Assembly: GCF_023091745.1 (NCBI RefSeq)
Contig: NC_068920.1
Location: 8,762,932 to 8,826,931 of the forward strand
Source of the DNA: Budorcas taxicolor
Lineage: Eukaryota; Chordata; Mammalia; Artiodactyla; Bovidae
Length of the DNA: 64,000 nt
Reading direction: 5' to 3'
Numbering within the stretch: the stretch's first letter is position 1; the number at the start of each line of letters is the position of its first letter. Below the pieces are notes generated by a model. It did no database searches, was not told the DNA's origin, and worked only from the letters and a program-made list of their open reading frames with translations. Positions 1 to 11,317 of this stretch are shown here, piece by piece. The position numbers were made by a program, and so were the translations under genes.

Positions 1-1148
1 TCTTGGGATTGTTAATGAACATTAAATGTAAAACCATCTTGGAGGCTCCCATGGATTTTGAGTCGGAAGGGTGTGAAGGTCAACACAGCTCATGGTGGGA
101 TGCTGGATACGACCTGCCACCTGCCTTTTGTTCTACGATGATCTTGAATCAGGAGAGGAGGACCTTGGGCTAGGTCAAGATTCAGGCTCCTTGGTAGAGA
201 AGAGGCTGTGGTGTCAGAGGAGAAGATGCATTTAAAAAATGCACAGAACATTTGGTTAGGAGGAACTTCAAAATGCCCATCTATGTGACTTGGAAATGAA
301 ATCAAACAATAGGTTGCATGGAAATCTTTCCCTCTGCCAAGCCTGCAGCAGCTTGGACCAAACCTAACACTGAAATGGAGGGAAGATACTTTCAGTTTGG
401 GCTTCTTATGTTCTCCACGCTGCTCAGCAACTTTGTCAAAGTGGCTGCTTCTTAGCCCATGAGCCAGGATAGTGAAACTGTTCTCGGGTAACCCATGCCA
501 AGAGTTCCAAGCAAAGCATATTAGCCATATTTTTTAAAAGATTGTTGTGAAGTGCTTCCAAGTGGGGAAGATTTGAAGTCTTATAATCAAACCCAGGTGT
601 GCTCTTATATAACCATTTTTTTTTTTATTACCGTGAAGGGAAATAAGAATCACTGAAATTCACAGTTGACCATAAACCTCTAATTTTAGTCTTTATGTAA
701 TTATCTTGCTTTCCAATATTTTGCAAGAAGTATTGAATATCAGTGAAGCAGACTTTGATGGAGCTGACCTTTTCCCTTTGACCCTGCATACCTTCTGTCT
801 ATAACCAGTGATGAAATGACCAGATTTCAGGGTCTGCGGGAGGTGGCTCTGCATGGCTGTGAGGAGGCTCTAGACACTAAACTGTCTTTCTGCTGGCTGG
901 TCCATCCCAGAGCTCATCTTGCACCTTCTATCTCTCTTTGTTGAGGCAGGTCCGAGGCTCAGATGCCCCAAGATCCAGACAAAGTCTGTCTTCACCTTGG
1001 TTTGGGTCTCAGCCTTTAGAAGACCAGACGGGAGATGTCCATCTAGAGTCATGTCTGAGCATCTGTGCGGCCAGCGATAAGGATGATCATCACACCCGGG
1101 AGGCTTGACAAGGTCTGTTTCACTTACGAGGCATTTGTGTTTATTGCT
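1..1148. other. Unassigned intergenic or intronic sequence
   Basis: No recognisable exon, RNA gene or repeat was found. Base composition is ordinary and mixed, with a short T run near 617-627. Open frames here are short and show no family resemblance. It could be unique non-coding DNA or very old repeat. Confidence 0.5.
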
Positions 1149-1352
1149 GGGTCTCCCCAGTGGCTCAGCAGTGAGGACTCTGCCTGCCACGCAGGGGATG
1201 CGTGGTCAGTCCCTGGGTCAGGAAGATCCTCTGGAGGAGGGCGTGGTGACCCACGACAGCATTCTTGCTGGGGGAATCTCATGGGCAGAGGAGCCTGGAG
1301 GCTGCAGTCTATGGGGGCTGCGGAGTCGGACATGTCTGAAGTGACTCACACA
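1149..1352 (+). mobile_element. Bov-tA SINE, sense
   Basis: The sequence reads like the ruminant tRNA-derived SINE. A tRNA-like head (GTGGCTCAGCAGTGAGGAC) is followed by the body with TCAGGAAGATCCTCTGGAGG and the tail GGAGCCTGGAGGCTGCAGTC, ending near a GTCGGACATG block. Near-matching short direct repeats flank it (TGTTTATTG before, TGCTTATTG after), consistent with a target-site duplication. Such SINEs are moved by BovB enzymes. The copy is diverged and has no coding capacity. Confidence 0.85.
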
Positions 1353-2174
1353 TGCTTATTGTCCATGTCTGAATGCTTACTTTCAGGTAGAATGCCCTTT
1401 AAAGATGTGGCTTGGAGCACGGTAATATTCTTACTCTTATGCGCTTTGTAGGTTGGTACTGCAGGGTTCAGTGGGGCAGAAGTGCATGTTCATGACTGCA
1501 GACTGCTTTAATAATTGATGGGTACTGCGTGCAGGCCAGCTTGGCCCCTCGCAGGTCCAGCTTCTATGAACACGAAGTATCATTTATGCCTCTGTCTCTC
1601 TCACATGGTTCTGAACCCGGGGATGTGTTGACTTCTTGATGAAGGCTTACAGAGCAAATGTGTCTCATGGCCCAACCCCAACTCCATGGGCTGAGATCCT
1701 AGGGGTTTCCTGACCTGTGACTTCAGTTTTGTTCCCCTTATATTACAGGATTTGTGTCCACAAAACTAACTGCACTCGCCTGAGCTCACTTGGCATCTGT
1801 CCCTTGAACCTATGCTCGGCGCCGGAGACCGAGTGCCTTGTATTAATAGTTCATGGGGCGACTTCAGGCTCTTCAGGAGCTGCATCTACTCAGTGGTGAT
1901 GTGAGCGATGATTTCTGGTAAAGTGAAAAGGGCTAAAGGCTGGAAAGGGAAGTAATGCTCCCAAGGTCACGAAAGGGAGCCTGGAAAAGGAGCTGGAAAG
2001 GGGGCCTGGAGAGAGGTGTCTGTGACCCCGGTCTCTGGCCGCGTGAGTCCATGGAGAGTTCAGGGCCCTGGACTGGAGGCGCTGGAGGAGCTGGAGGCGC
2101 TCAGAGCCTGAGGATTAAAGGAACAGGCTTGGGGGTTATTTAGGCATAACAACTTAAGCTCTTTCATTTCACTT
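1353..2174. other. Unassigned sequence with a purine-rich patch
   Basis: No gene or named repeat recognised. A purine-rich stretch lies around 1920-2015 (many GGAAAGG/GGAGCTGGA words), followed by a small GGAGGCGCTGGAGGAGCTGG-type local repeat near 2076-2103. Confidence 0.45.
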
Positions 2175-2531
2175 TCAGTTCAGTTCAGTTCAGTTCAGTC
2201 GCGTCCGACTCTTTGCCATCCCATGGACTGCAGCACACCAGGCCTCCCTGTCCATCACCAACTCCCGGAGTTTACTCAAATTCATGTCCATCGCCATTGT
2301 GATGCCATCCAACCATCTCATCCTCTGTCATCCCCTTCTCCTCCTGCCTTCAGTCTTCCTCAGCATCAGGGTCTTTGCTAATGAGTCAGCTCTTCCCATC
2401 AGGGGGCCAAAGTATTGGAGTTTCTCCTTCAGCATCAGCCCTTCCAATGAACATTCAGGACTGATTGTTCCTAAAGGACTGATTTCCTTTAGGGTGGACT
2501 GGTTGGATCTCCTTGGAGTCCAGGAGATTTC
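2175..2531 (-). mobile_element. BovB (RTE) LINE 3' end, antisense
   Basis: Read on the minus strand this is the 3' terminus of BovB. The plus strand opens with several CAGTT units (the terminal short repeat), then the complement of GAGTCGGACGCGACTGA and of the conserved block around TGGATGGCATCACAATGG. The copy is severely 5'-truncated, keeping about 350 bp of a roughly 3-kb element. A local duplication of the GGACTGATT block sits near 2457-2494. No reverse-transcriptase motif remains. Confidence 0.9.
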
Positions 2532-3159
2532 TTAACTTGGTTATAACTATGATGGTTTTGAAGAAGACCAAAAAATAGCACTCCCCGCCCCCCGGCTTCT
2601 GTGTTCGGAACAGAGTGCGAGATAAGGCCCGGGAGACACTGGGGTGGAAATCCAAGTCCTAGGTGTGCAGCTGATGGGGCGGCCGGGCCATAGGCATCAG
2701 CCTGGCCCTCACGGCCTGGAGGGGAGCACCTTCTCTGTGTGGGTGGCTGGACGGCGGCCACGGGCCCAGGAGGCCCAGGGGAACCTGGCGGCTGGGGGAC
2801 GGTGGAGCTAGCTCTTTCTCTGCTGCTCAGCTGTCCCTGGACTCCCTGATCTGAGCACCAGCGCGCTGGTGAAGGAGGCAGGATGGGGCGGGGCGGGGCG
2901 GCAGCACGTTGACACCCACCCTACACTGCCAGGGGCTTAGGAAACCCACGTGCCCAGCCCACCCTCCACAAGTGACACTTCTGCGGGTGAGACCCGGGCA
3001 CGAGAGCCCGGCGTCCAGCCAGGGCTGCCGTGGACTCTCGCAGGGGATGTGGGGCTGGGGGCAGCCCCCCCGGCGCCTCCCAGAGAGACCAGCGGGTCGG
3101 GGGCTCCGTCTCTGTCGTGGACGCCGCTGTCTTCCACTGAGCTCTTGAGGTCTTCTCCT
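2532..3159. other. Unassigned GC-rich sequence
   Basis: GC-rich with scattered CpG and a short GGGGC run near 2885-2902. Both strands have long open frames because stop codons are rare at this composition. None resembles a known protein. No named repeat recognised. Confidence 0.45.
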
Positions 3160-3610
3160 TAACTGTATCAGTGTGGTTTTATTCTGAGATGGCTGTAGAT
3201 TTACATGCAGTTGTAAGAAATGATGCAGAAAGAGCCGCGCACTCTCACTCCAGTTCCCCCTGGGGTGGAGGGGGGACGTCTGCAAATGGGCTCGGGTGCC
3301 ACCCCCAGACTCTCCCTGGCACTGCCCAGTTCTGGGCCAGCACCTAGACACATCATGAGTGCAGGGTCCCGAGACACAGTCAGGGCCCAGAGTCGGGGTG
3401 GGGGGATTGGCCCTGGGACCTCTGTGGGTCTCAGACGTGCGGCAGACACCCAGGCACCTGACCTGACCTCCGTGGCCGCAGGCCTGCGCTCCATGTCTGT
3501 AACTACTGCTGAGGAGTGTTCCCTGCTGTGTATGTACCACCACTGGGCTAATAATACACCCATTAAAGGACATTTGGCTGGTTTCCAATGAAAGAAACAT
3601 CTATTAGATG
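3160..3610 (-). mobile_element. Eroded L1 LINE 3' region, antisense
   Basis: Wording typical of old mammalian L1 3' ends in antisense is visible: TAGATTTACATGCAGTTGTA near 3194, and a block near 3540-3592 (ACACCCATTAAAGGACATTT then GGCTGGTTTCC). The middle is much more GC-rich than a usual L1. Subfamily cannot be fixed by eye. Confidence 0.55.
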
Positions 3611-5171
3611 TTTCAGACCGATACCCCAGGGGGACCCCAAGACCCTGCATGATGGCCTCAATGTGCCCCCGTCAGGACCCTTTCTTCTTGCCCACGTCTG
3701 CCACGTGATGTTGCCCTGCTCCTGCCGGCATCGCTGGCCACTGTAAAGGAAGAATCTTTCTCTAAAATCAGAGGCAAAACTCTCCCCAACCTCAGGATAA
3801 TCGCTCATTCTCTCTTTGCTCCGTTTTTCCCTTCTATATATGGAGTGAGTGTTTCTGCTTCGTGTGCTGAAAAGGTTAATGGTATCACTTCTGTTTACAA
3901 GGCTGAGGAGACAAGTGTGATAAAGATAACGCAGACGCCCAGGTGTGGACAGGGGCTCCAGGGCTCGAGACCAGCTCCCCCACCCGCGGCCCGCGCCCTT
4001 CCTAGGATCGCTGAGCTCCCAGAACCCTGCCTTTCCAGGCCTCAGTGCTCAGAGTTCGTGCAGTGCAGACCGCTTAGTTCAAGTTGGCAGGTGCCCCAGG
4101 TTGCTCATTGTCAGCTACTTAAGGAGGAATGAGCTGAGCCTTCAGAAGACTGGACTTGAAACTCAATTAAGAAGTGAGCTAGAGACGTGACTTGATAAAG
4201 CTCGGGCAGAGCCACACGCATGTTCTCTCCAGGCTTAAAGTTTGCCTTTTCTGTAGAGTCTGTGCTTCATTTGTCTTATTTGGATTCATCCAAGTACCCG
4301 GAAGGAATGCTGGTGTATTTAGCACCATCATGCTAGAAGAAATGCTAGAAATTAAAACTCAGTGGAATTCCAACCAGGCTCCAGTCTGGATGGGGACAGA
4401 CTCCTCAGGCTGCAGGGCCACCGTCTGGGCATCTGGGTCCATGAGCTGCAGCTCGGAGGGGACGTGGAGCCCTGCTCCTGGTCCCCAGCCTGAAGCCGAG
4501 CACCTCCGCCCCAGGCGTGGGTTCTGAGGTGCCTGGTTTCTAGATCTCCCCAGCAATGGTTATCACCAGCTGGGCACAGGGAACCCATTCCAGGAGCGTG
4601 GAAAGAGCCCCGTGCACATCTGTGTCTCCTCTGGGAGCACGCAGCGTCAGGAAGCAACGTGGAGATGCAGAAGCGAGACCTGGAGGGGAGGGAGGCTGGA
4701 CATGCGCATCCCAGCGGGGGCTGCGTGGCCCCAGCGGGTCCCTGAGGCCGAGCCTGTGTGAGTCCAGCCGTGGTCGGTGGACACTCAGTGGACACACTCT
4801 CTCAGGCCACCAAATCCTGCAGTCTGATGGGGACCAAGCTTCCTGGCACAGATCAGTGAGGACAGTCCGACCCTGGGCCCCCGGGAAGCCGAGCAGAGGG
4901 AAGCGATGTGAACGTGTGAGAGCCGGTTCCCACACGTGGGTGCCTTCAGGCACGGCTACATCACAGAGCAGATGCCTGCGAAGTCTGGGCGCTGTGACTG
5001 CCCGGCCTGAGTGAATTCCATCTTTAATTCTGTAGCCCAGACATCTTCTGAGGCCTATAGGAGTCTGGAAACAATGACTTGTCCTGTGAATGAAGCTTGT
5101 TCCCAGGAAGCCACTCCCGCCAGTGGATGAGCGCTAGTTCTCACTACATTCGTATGAAAATTCAGTACTTA
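3611..5171. other. Unassigned sequence, partly GC-rich
   Basis: No gene or repeat recognised. The part near 4380-4990 is GC-rich and open in several frames without resemblance to a known family. The rest is ordinary mixed sequence. Confidence 0.45.
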
Positions 5172-5262
5172 CTTCATTCAATAAGCATTGATCATCTGTC
5201 ACAGCGCAGAGGTAAGAGTGAGAAAATGATATTCCCAGCGGCGCTATCTGGGCACAGTGCAA
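5172..5262 (-). mobile_element. Possible L2 LINE tail, antisense
   Basis: CATTCAATAAGCATTGATCA followed by an irregular GGTAAGAGTGAGAAAATGATA stretch resembles the reverse complement of the L2 3' tail (…caataaatgtttgttgaatg). Short and diverged. Confidence 0.35.
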
Positions 5263-5486
5263 GGAAGCTAAAAATGGTGAGCCAAGACTAGAGCAGAAAC
5301 GGCCTTTTAAAAAATTTGCTTTCAAATTTTAAAACATGAAATTTTAAAACCTTCTTTAAACAATTCAGGTAGAAATGTCAATATAAAGAGACACTAATTT
5401 TAAACAAATTGATGATAGTGAACGTCCTGCAGATCAGTGTCTGTGTCTACATTTACATCAGTAATGAGGAAAGACCAGGTCCTTTT

Positions 5487-5607
5487 GTGCTAGTCATTCA
5501 GTCGTGTCCGACGCTTTGCGACCCCATGGACTATAGCTCACCGGGTTCCTCTGTCCATGGACTTCTCCAGGCAAGAATACTGGAGTGGGTGGCCATTTCC
5601 TTCTCCA
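5487..5607 (-). mobile_element. Bov-tA SINE, antisense, truncated, with target-site duplication
   Basis: The plus strand carries the complement of the SINE 3' half (CATTCAGTCGTGTCCGACGC, then GACCCCATGGACTATAGC and CAAGAATACTGGAGTGGG). The direct repeat AGGTCCTTT occurs at 5478-5486 and again at 5608-5616, giving a clean 9-bp duplication that fixes both ends. The tRNA-like head is missing, so this is a 5'-truncated insertion. Confidence 0.88.
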
Positions 5608-5784
5608 AGGTCCTTTAGAGCCACCTAAAAAAACATTCTACATTGTTGGCCTGAACTGGTCACGTGAACCTGCCTGTGGGTGGGGACCTGCCACTCAGAG
5701 ATGCTGGACTTGGGGAGTCGAGCAGGCAACCCCGCCTGCTCACACACCCCGTTTTTGTGCAGCAGGTGATGTAACTTCTCACAA

Positions 5785-5995
5785 AGGTTGTGTGGTATTT
5801 AAGAATATGGGCTCCAGAACCACACTGTCTGAGCTACTCGAGCTTTGCTACTTTCTAGCTGTGTGCCTGGGTCAGTTACCGAGCGTCTCTGAGTGGAGTT
5901 ATCTCATTTATATCAATAAAATGAGGATGCTAATAAAACTTACCAGGAACGGTTGTTGTGAGGATTGTGCTCACGAACACAGCCAGACACTTGTG
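5785..5995 (+). mobile_element. MIR SINE, sense
   Basis: An almost complete mammal-wide MIR can be followed: a head like AGAATATGGGCTCCAGAACC, the core TTTCTAGCTGTGTGCCTGGG, then AATAAAATGAGGATGCTAAT and GGTTGTTGTGAGGATTGTGC. MIRs predate the mammalian radiation, so this is a fossil. Some MIR cores act as regulatory DNA; nothing here shows that. Confidence 0.8.
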
Positions 5996-5999
5996 ATTT

Positions 6000-6743
6000 C
6001 AGCATCTGCAAGTGTTAACCCTTAAGGTGCTTTTCTGGATGGACACTACTGGCTGGTAGATGCAAGACCTGGTAGAGTTTGAAAATTTATTGTTGTTCGA
6101 AGGCGGGCTGTTCTTTTTTTGCATGTTGCTGGAAAACCTTCCCAACCCACGTCCCTCCGTCCCATCCTTCCTTCCGCTCTCTGTGCCACACAGGCGAGTG
6201 AGGCCTGAGGCCAAGTGACAGACAACACACCTGTTCTGATGTTTCTCAGAATCAGAGGCAGTGACACCGGACAGATTTGAAGGTCTTTAGTTTTCGTGGG
6301 ATTTCAGAGAAATTGATCTCCATGGTTCCCATTATTTTTAAATGAATTAGCTCAAAGTTCACTGGTGCTCAAGATGATGTTTTAATCGGGATTTACATGG
6401 AATTCATTCTGCATTTCCCCCGCTCCCATCCCTCCAGAGACTCTGTTACTGACAGACGTTTGTGCTCTGGGGTCTGAATAAGACCCTTATCAGAGGGGCT
6501 AAGCTCTGTTCTCACCACCATGTCAGGCAGGAGTAATCTCTCTTTACTAACCGCCTCGAGGTCTGCAGGCGTAGAGTTTCATTCGAAGGGTTTTGTGGGG
6601 GTTTATACACATGTTCAATGTTCCAGTGGATATTCTCGCCTAATCCTAGAGTTTTACGGTTGCTCTTGGTTATGCCTGTTATGAAACTTACAGAGTCTTT
6701 CATTCATTGCAAAGTCCCAGGAAGATTCTCACATGGAGGAAAG
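6000..6743. other. Unassigned sequence
   Basis: No named repeat, exon or RNA gene recognised; a T run lies at about 6112-6120. Confidence 0.45.
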
Positions 6744-6857
6744 CTTCTGACCAGTGGAGCTGAAGGAGCCCCTGCTAAGGCAAGAGCTCAGGAGAAATTA
6801 CTTCTGACCAGTGAAGCTGAAGGAGCCCCTGCTAAGGCAAGAGCTCAGGAGAAATTA
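6744..6857. repeat. 57-bp tandem duplication (2 copies)
   Basis: Two adjacent 57-bp copies, 6744-6800 and 6801-6857, differ at very few positions. Each starts with CTTCTGACCAGTG and ends with CAGGAGAAATTA. The length is a multiple of three, so a plus-strand frame passes through both copies with a 19-residue repeat (…EGAPAKARAQEK…). A smaller direct repeat, TAGATCCAGCTG.GGAC, follows near 6891-6926. Confidence 0.9.
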
Positions 6858-7589
6858 CTCCCTGTGGTTGGCTTTTGTTTTCTTAGACCTAGATCCAGCT
6901 GAGGACGTCTAGATCCAGCTGGGGACATCATCTCCCTGTGGCTTGTACGTTGGTCTCTGTGCACGCAGCCGAGGTGTTTGAGGGTCTGCAGCAGCCCCAA
7001 AGCTGTGTTTATTTCACGTTTAATCAACACTCAGTGAAACTGCAAGGAAACAGCACGTGTACGTAAAGTGGCATTGTAGGCACACACACAGCGCATAAAG
7101 AGGAGTGGGAAGTGTAGGTACAGGGTAAGAGCAACGTGGGTGGCTGCCCAGTGTCTATGCCAAATGAGACACAGCAAGGTTTAGACAGTTTAGTAGACCA
7201 AAACAGCAACCCTAATTTCACGAGCACTCTCAGGAGGTGGAACAGAAGTATTGTGCAGATGAGGGGACAGGCGCGTGCAGGGGACACCCAGAGGCCCCGG
7301 GCGGCCTCCGTGTTCACAGAGCCCAGGGCCATCCTAGGGCTGCTGGTGGGACTCGGAGCAGCTGGAGGCCCTGACTGCTGAGCGTCCGGTCCTGCATTGA
7401 AGGGTCGGAGTGGTTTATAAATCTTAAAACAGCAGCACTTTAGTTTTCTTCTGAACACCAGGTTTGACTACTGCAGCTTCATTTCAAAGGGCCCTGGAGG
7501 TGGGTGGAAACAATAAACAAAGAACACAGCTTTTTAGCAGATTTAATTAACACTTTCATACTCCCGAGGCTTCAGTGGTGTTGCCATTT
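6858..7589. other. Unassigned sequence
   Basis: Mixed sequence with moderate GC. A minus-strand open frame of 144 codons (7024-7458) begins with an ATG but resembles no family I know. It is most likely chance. Confidence 0.4.
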
Positions 7590-8480
7590 TTGTGGGCAGT
7601 GAAGGCAGTCGGGCTTCTGCCGTGTCCCCAGAACAGCTGCCCGAACCCCCCGTCAGTGGCATCAGTTTTGCTCAGGAATGCCGTCTGGCCCCGAGGTCTC
7701 GACCTGCCCCTCTGCAGCAGGTTCTAAAATCACGGAGGCCTGGAGCTTCTGGCGGCTTCACCGGGGAGGTTTCCGGCTCCTCCGCACACGCAGAGACGTG
7801 GACGGCAACCGCGGCAGGAAGGGGACGCGTCTTCACTCGGGGAGCTCGGTTGGTTGCGGAAAGAGCCCGTTTTACGCGGAGACAAATCCCATTTCAACAC
7901 GTTCACAGACCTTTCGTTGAGCAGAGCGTTGTGACCACCCCAGGAGCCTCGAGAGGTTGACAAGTCGCGACCACCCGTCAGCCCCAGCCTCCTGCAGACC
8001 TGAGCCCGGTGCTCTGAGGCCCGTCCCCGCGCCCCGAGAGCAGCGGGCCGGAGATAAAGGGCCCAGCGACCACGTGGTCAGGCCACGGGCGGAGGCGCGA
8101 CGGCCGCGCACGGGAGGCTCAGGCCGCCGTCGCAGGGGGTGACATTTGCGGTGCACGTTGCAGGCCACCGGGGTCTCTGGAGAAGCAGCGAGAGGGCGTT
8201 CCTGGTCCAGAGAGGAGCCGCTGCAGGGCGCGAGGCTCCCGGCGAGCTGCTGCCCTAGCCGTCCTGCAGGCAGGGCCGCGGCCGCCGCTGCCCCGGGCTG
8301 GGGCCGCTTCGCCGGCGGGTGTCTCCAGGCGTCTGCTCCGCGAGTACGTCCTGCCCCGCAGCCACAGCAGCCCCTCGGGCAGAAGCAGCCGTGTCCTGAG
8401 CCGCAGCCGCTCCTCTGGGTGCTGGCGTCGCAGCGAGAGTCCATCCGTTGCTCTCGTTGCCCCGGGTGAGTGAGCGTGAA
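7590..8480. promoter_or_regulatory. CpG-rich block (candidate CpG island)
   Basis: About 0.9 kb of GC-rich DNA with frequent CpG (for example CGTGGACGGCAACCGCGGCA near 7797, and dense CpG at 8040-8340), set between AT-richer flanks with few CpG. No tandem period explains it. CpG islands often mark promoters, but no first exon, TATA box or splice pattern can be assigned. A 236-codon minus-strand frame (7872-8582) spans it without known homology. It may be a promoter of an unannotated transcript or a methylated orphan island. Confidence 0.4.
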
Positions 8481-9675
8481 AGCGGAAGTCACCGCTGTAG
8501 CCCTCGTGGTTCGACGCACGGGCTGGGATGACCTCCGTCTTTTCCCCTCTGTGATATTAGAATCTGGTCTGTGAGATTCCACACGCGTCTCTGCACTTTT
8601 AGGATCACTGCTCCTGCCTTGCTCAGCTCATGAGCATTATGTAACATAAGGAAGTGACGTTCGGATCCTTGAGCTGTTTCCCGGACTCCCACCACGGGGA
8701 CCACTTGGGGGGAGCTTGATAAGCGGAAAGAAAGACTTGAGGGCTGGCCCCTGGAAATCCTGATCCAGGGGAAGGGGAGGGCTGTGGGCTCTTTATTATG
8801 TTTTTAATAAATTTCTGAGCAATTTCTATGGTGAGGCTGGTGAGGGAAACACATGTACTAAGCACATTACGAAAGTTAGGCGTCAAATGCTTTCTACTAC
8901 AGCGTACCAGGCAGCAGGATGCTGGTGGTAATGAAGCTGTGTGTAGAAAAACTGGCATGAAAACTCACCGTTAGTAAGGGAATGGCCTGGCCTCGAATCG
9001 AAGCTTTGGGTTCCCTTCCATTATAGACTGAGTGATAGACTTAAACATGGTAAGATCTAGTTGGGACATATCAGGGCTTCAGAAATTAACTTTGTTTTTT
9101 TTGGACTCCATTTTTCAAAGTTACACTACTTCAGATGGCCATAGGTTTTAATGTGGTAGTGATTAAAAATAGTTGTTCAGAGCTAATCAAGCTAAGTTCA
9201 CTTTGTTGGAACTGAAACGTTATAAGCCCAGAGATAGCTAAGTTAAAATAGCTTTTTTTTTTCTTTTGCGAAGAAGCCTATATATTGTTTAAAAAGTTAG
9301 AAGATGTAAATTAAAGGTATGTGTTTGTGTCTTTTTAAAATTAAACAAACCGAAAGTAAGTAAATAAAGCAAATCAACACACAAAAGTAGACGAGAATTA
9401 TTTTATGGCAATCCAATTACTTTCTCACTAGTTATTTCCTAAAACCGGCTCTATTTGCTAAGCAATACTAGTTATTTTAGCTCACCTTAATTCATAATTT
9501 TGTATGAACCAGATTGAAATTTGACCCTGAATTACTCACTAGTAAGCTGTTTGCTCATCAGATTGGTATCATAAGGAGCTCCAGAAAAAATAAAATGCAT
9601 TTTTCAAAATCTTCTGTATAAACGCAGTTAATTACAAATCACTCAGCACAGACCGTACAGAACCTATGTAGTAAC
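8481..9675. other. Unassigned AT-rich sequence
   Basis: AT-rich, with T/A runs near 9091-9100 and 9250-9263. No coding frame of interest. The wording fits old eroded LINE or unique DNA; I could not name it. Confidence 0.45.
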
Positions 9676-9772
9676 CAGTGCCATTTCCTTCTCTAGGGGA
9701 TCTTCCCTACCCAGGGATCAAACCCAAGTCTCTGGCATTGCAGGCAGATTCTTTACCGTCTGAATCACTAGT
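9676..9772 (-). mobile_element. Bov-tA SINE fragment, antisense
   Basis: The plus strand shows the complement of the SINE head and mid region: CCATTTCCTTCTCTAGGGGA, CCCAGGGATCAAACCCAAGT and GCAGGCAGATTCTTTACC. It abuts the BovB 3' end at 9773, so the two elements are directly juxtaposed. The SINE 3' part is absent. Confidence 0.8.
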
Positions 9773-9932
9773 TCAGCTCAGTTCAGTCACTCAGGTGTGC
9801 CTGACATTTTGTGACCCCATGGACTGCAGCACACCAGGCCTCCCTGTCCATCACCAACTCCTGAAGCTTACTCAAACTCATATCCATCGAGTCGGTGATG
9901 CCATCCAACCATCTCATCCTCTGTCGTCCCCT

Positions 9933-10214
9933 TCACCTCCCACCTTCAATCTTTCCCAGCATCAGGGTCTTTTCAAATGGGTCAGTTCTTCGCATCAGGT
10001 GCCCAAAGTATTGAAGTTTCAGCTTCAGCATCAGTCCTTTCAATGAATAGTCAGGACTGATTTCCTTTAGGATGGACTGGTTGGATCTGCTTGCTGTCCA
10101 AGGGACTCTCAAGAGTCTTCTCCAACACCACAGTTCAGAAGCATCAGTTCTTTGGCGCTCAGCTTTCTTTATAGTCCAAATGTCACATCTGTACATGACC
10201 ACTGGAAAAATCAT
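9933..10214 (-). pseudogene. BovB ORF2 C-terminal fragment
   Basis: A 93-codon minus-strand frame carries the region downstream of the reverse-transcriptase palm. The words WCWRRLLRVPWTASRSNQ, ILKEISPDYSLKGLMLKLK and YFGHLMRRTDPFEKTLM are shared with the BovB copies at 26.7 and 34.6 kb. It is in a different frame from the polymerase fragment just upstream (10223-10708), so a frameshift separates them near 10215-10222. It cannot be made as part of an intact protein. Confidence 0.85.
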
Positions 10215-10222
10215 AGCTTTGA

Positions 10223-11317
10223 CTAGACGGACCTTGTTGGCAAGGTAATGTCTCTGCTTTTTAATATGCTGTCTAGGTTGGTCATAGCTTTTCTTCCAAG
10301 GAGCAAGTGTCTTTTAATTTCATGGCTGCAGAAACCATCTGCAATGACCCTGATTTTGGAGCCCCCCAAAATAAACTCTCTCACTGTTTCCATTGCTTGT
10401 GCATCTATTTCCCATGAAGTGATGGGACCAGATGCCATGATCTTAGTTTTCTGAATGTTGAGTTTTAAGCCAACTTTTTCACTCTCCTCTTTCACTTTCA
10501 TCAAGAGGCTCTTTAGTTCCTCTTCACTTTCTGCCATAAGGGTGGTATCATCTGCATATCTGAGGTTATTGATCTTTCTCCTGGCAATCTCGATTCCAGT
10601 TGGTGCTTCATCCAGCCCAGCGTTTCTCATGATGTACTCTGCATAGAAATTAAATAAGCAGGGTGACAATATACAGCCTTGACGTACTTCCTTCCTGATT
10701 TTGAGCAAGGCCGTTGTTCTGTGTCCAGTTCTAACTGTTGCTTCCTAACCTGCATACAGATTTCTCAGGAGGCAGGTCAGGTGGTCTGGTATTCCCATCT
10801 CTTTCAGAATTTTCTAGAGTTTGTTGTGATCCACACAGTCAAAGGCTTTGGCATAGTCAGTAAAGCAGAAATAGATGTTTTTCTGGAACTCTCTTGCTTT
10901 CTCCATGATCCAGTGGATGTTGGCAATTTGATCACTGGTTCCTCTGCCTTTTCTAAAACCAGCTTGAACATCTGGAGATTCACGGTTCATGTACTGTTGA
11001 AGCCTGGCTTGGAGAATTTTGAGCATTACTTTACTAGCATGTGAGATGAGTGCAATTGTGTGGTAGTTTGAGCATTCTTTGGCATTGCCTTTCTTTGAGA
11101 TTGGAATGAAAACTGACCTTTTCCAGTCCTGTGGCCACTGGTGAGTTTTCCAAATTTGCTGGCATATTGAGTGCAGCACTTTCACAGCATCCTCTTTTAG
11201 GATTTGAAACAGCTCAACTGGAATTCCATCACCTCCACTAGCTTTGTTGGTAGTGATGCTTCCTAAGGCCCACTTGACTTCACATTCCAGGATGTCTGGC
11301 TCTAGGTGAGTGATCAC
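10223..11317 (-). pseudogene. BovB reverse transcriptase remnant (palm region, broken)
   Basis: Two blocks in one minus-strand frame, 10814-11317 and 10223-10708, belong to the reverse-transcriptase domain. The first holds NKASGGDGIPVELFQILK and DYAKAFDCVDHNKL. The second holds RQGCILSPCLFNFYAEYIM and the polymerase active-site signature YADD. In-frame stop codons separate them: one directly after HNKL (a W codon changed to TAG), another further on in the gap. The endonuclease domain is missing and a frameshift follows downstream, so the copy is dead. Similar blocks occur on the plus strand at 26.0-27.0 kb. Confidence 0.9.

Noticed and set aside
10248..11044. Plus-strand frames across the antisense BovB
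   Set aside because: They are complements of the reverse-transcriptase remnant and carry no independent signal.
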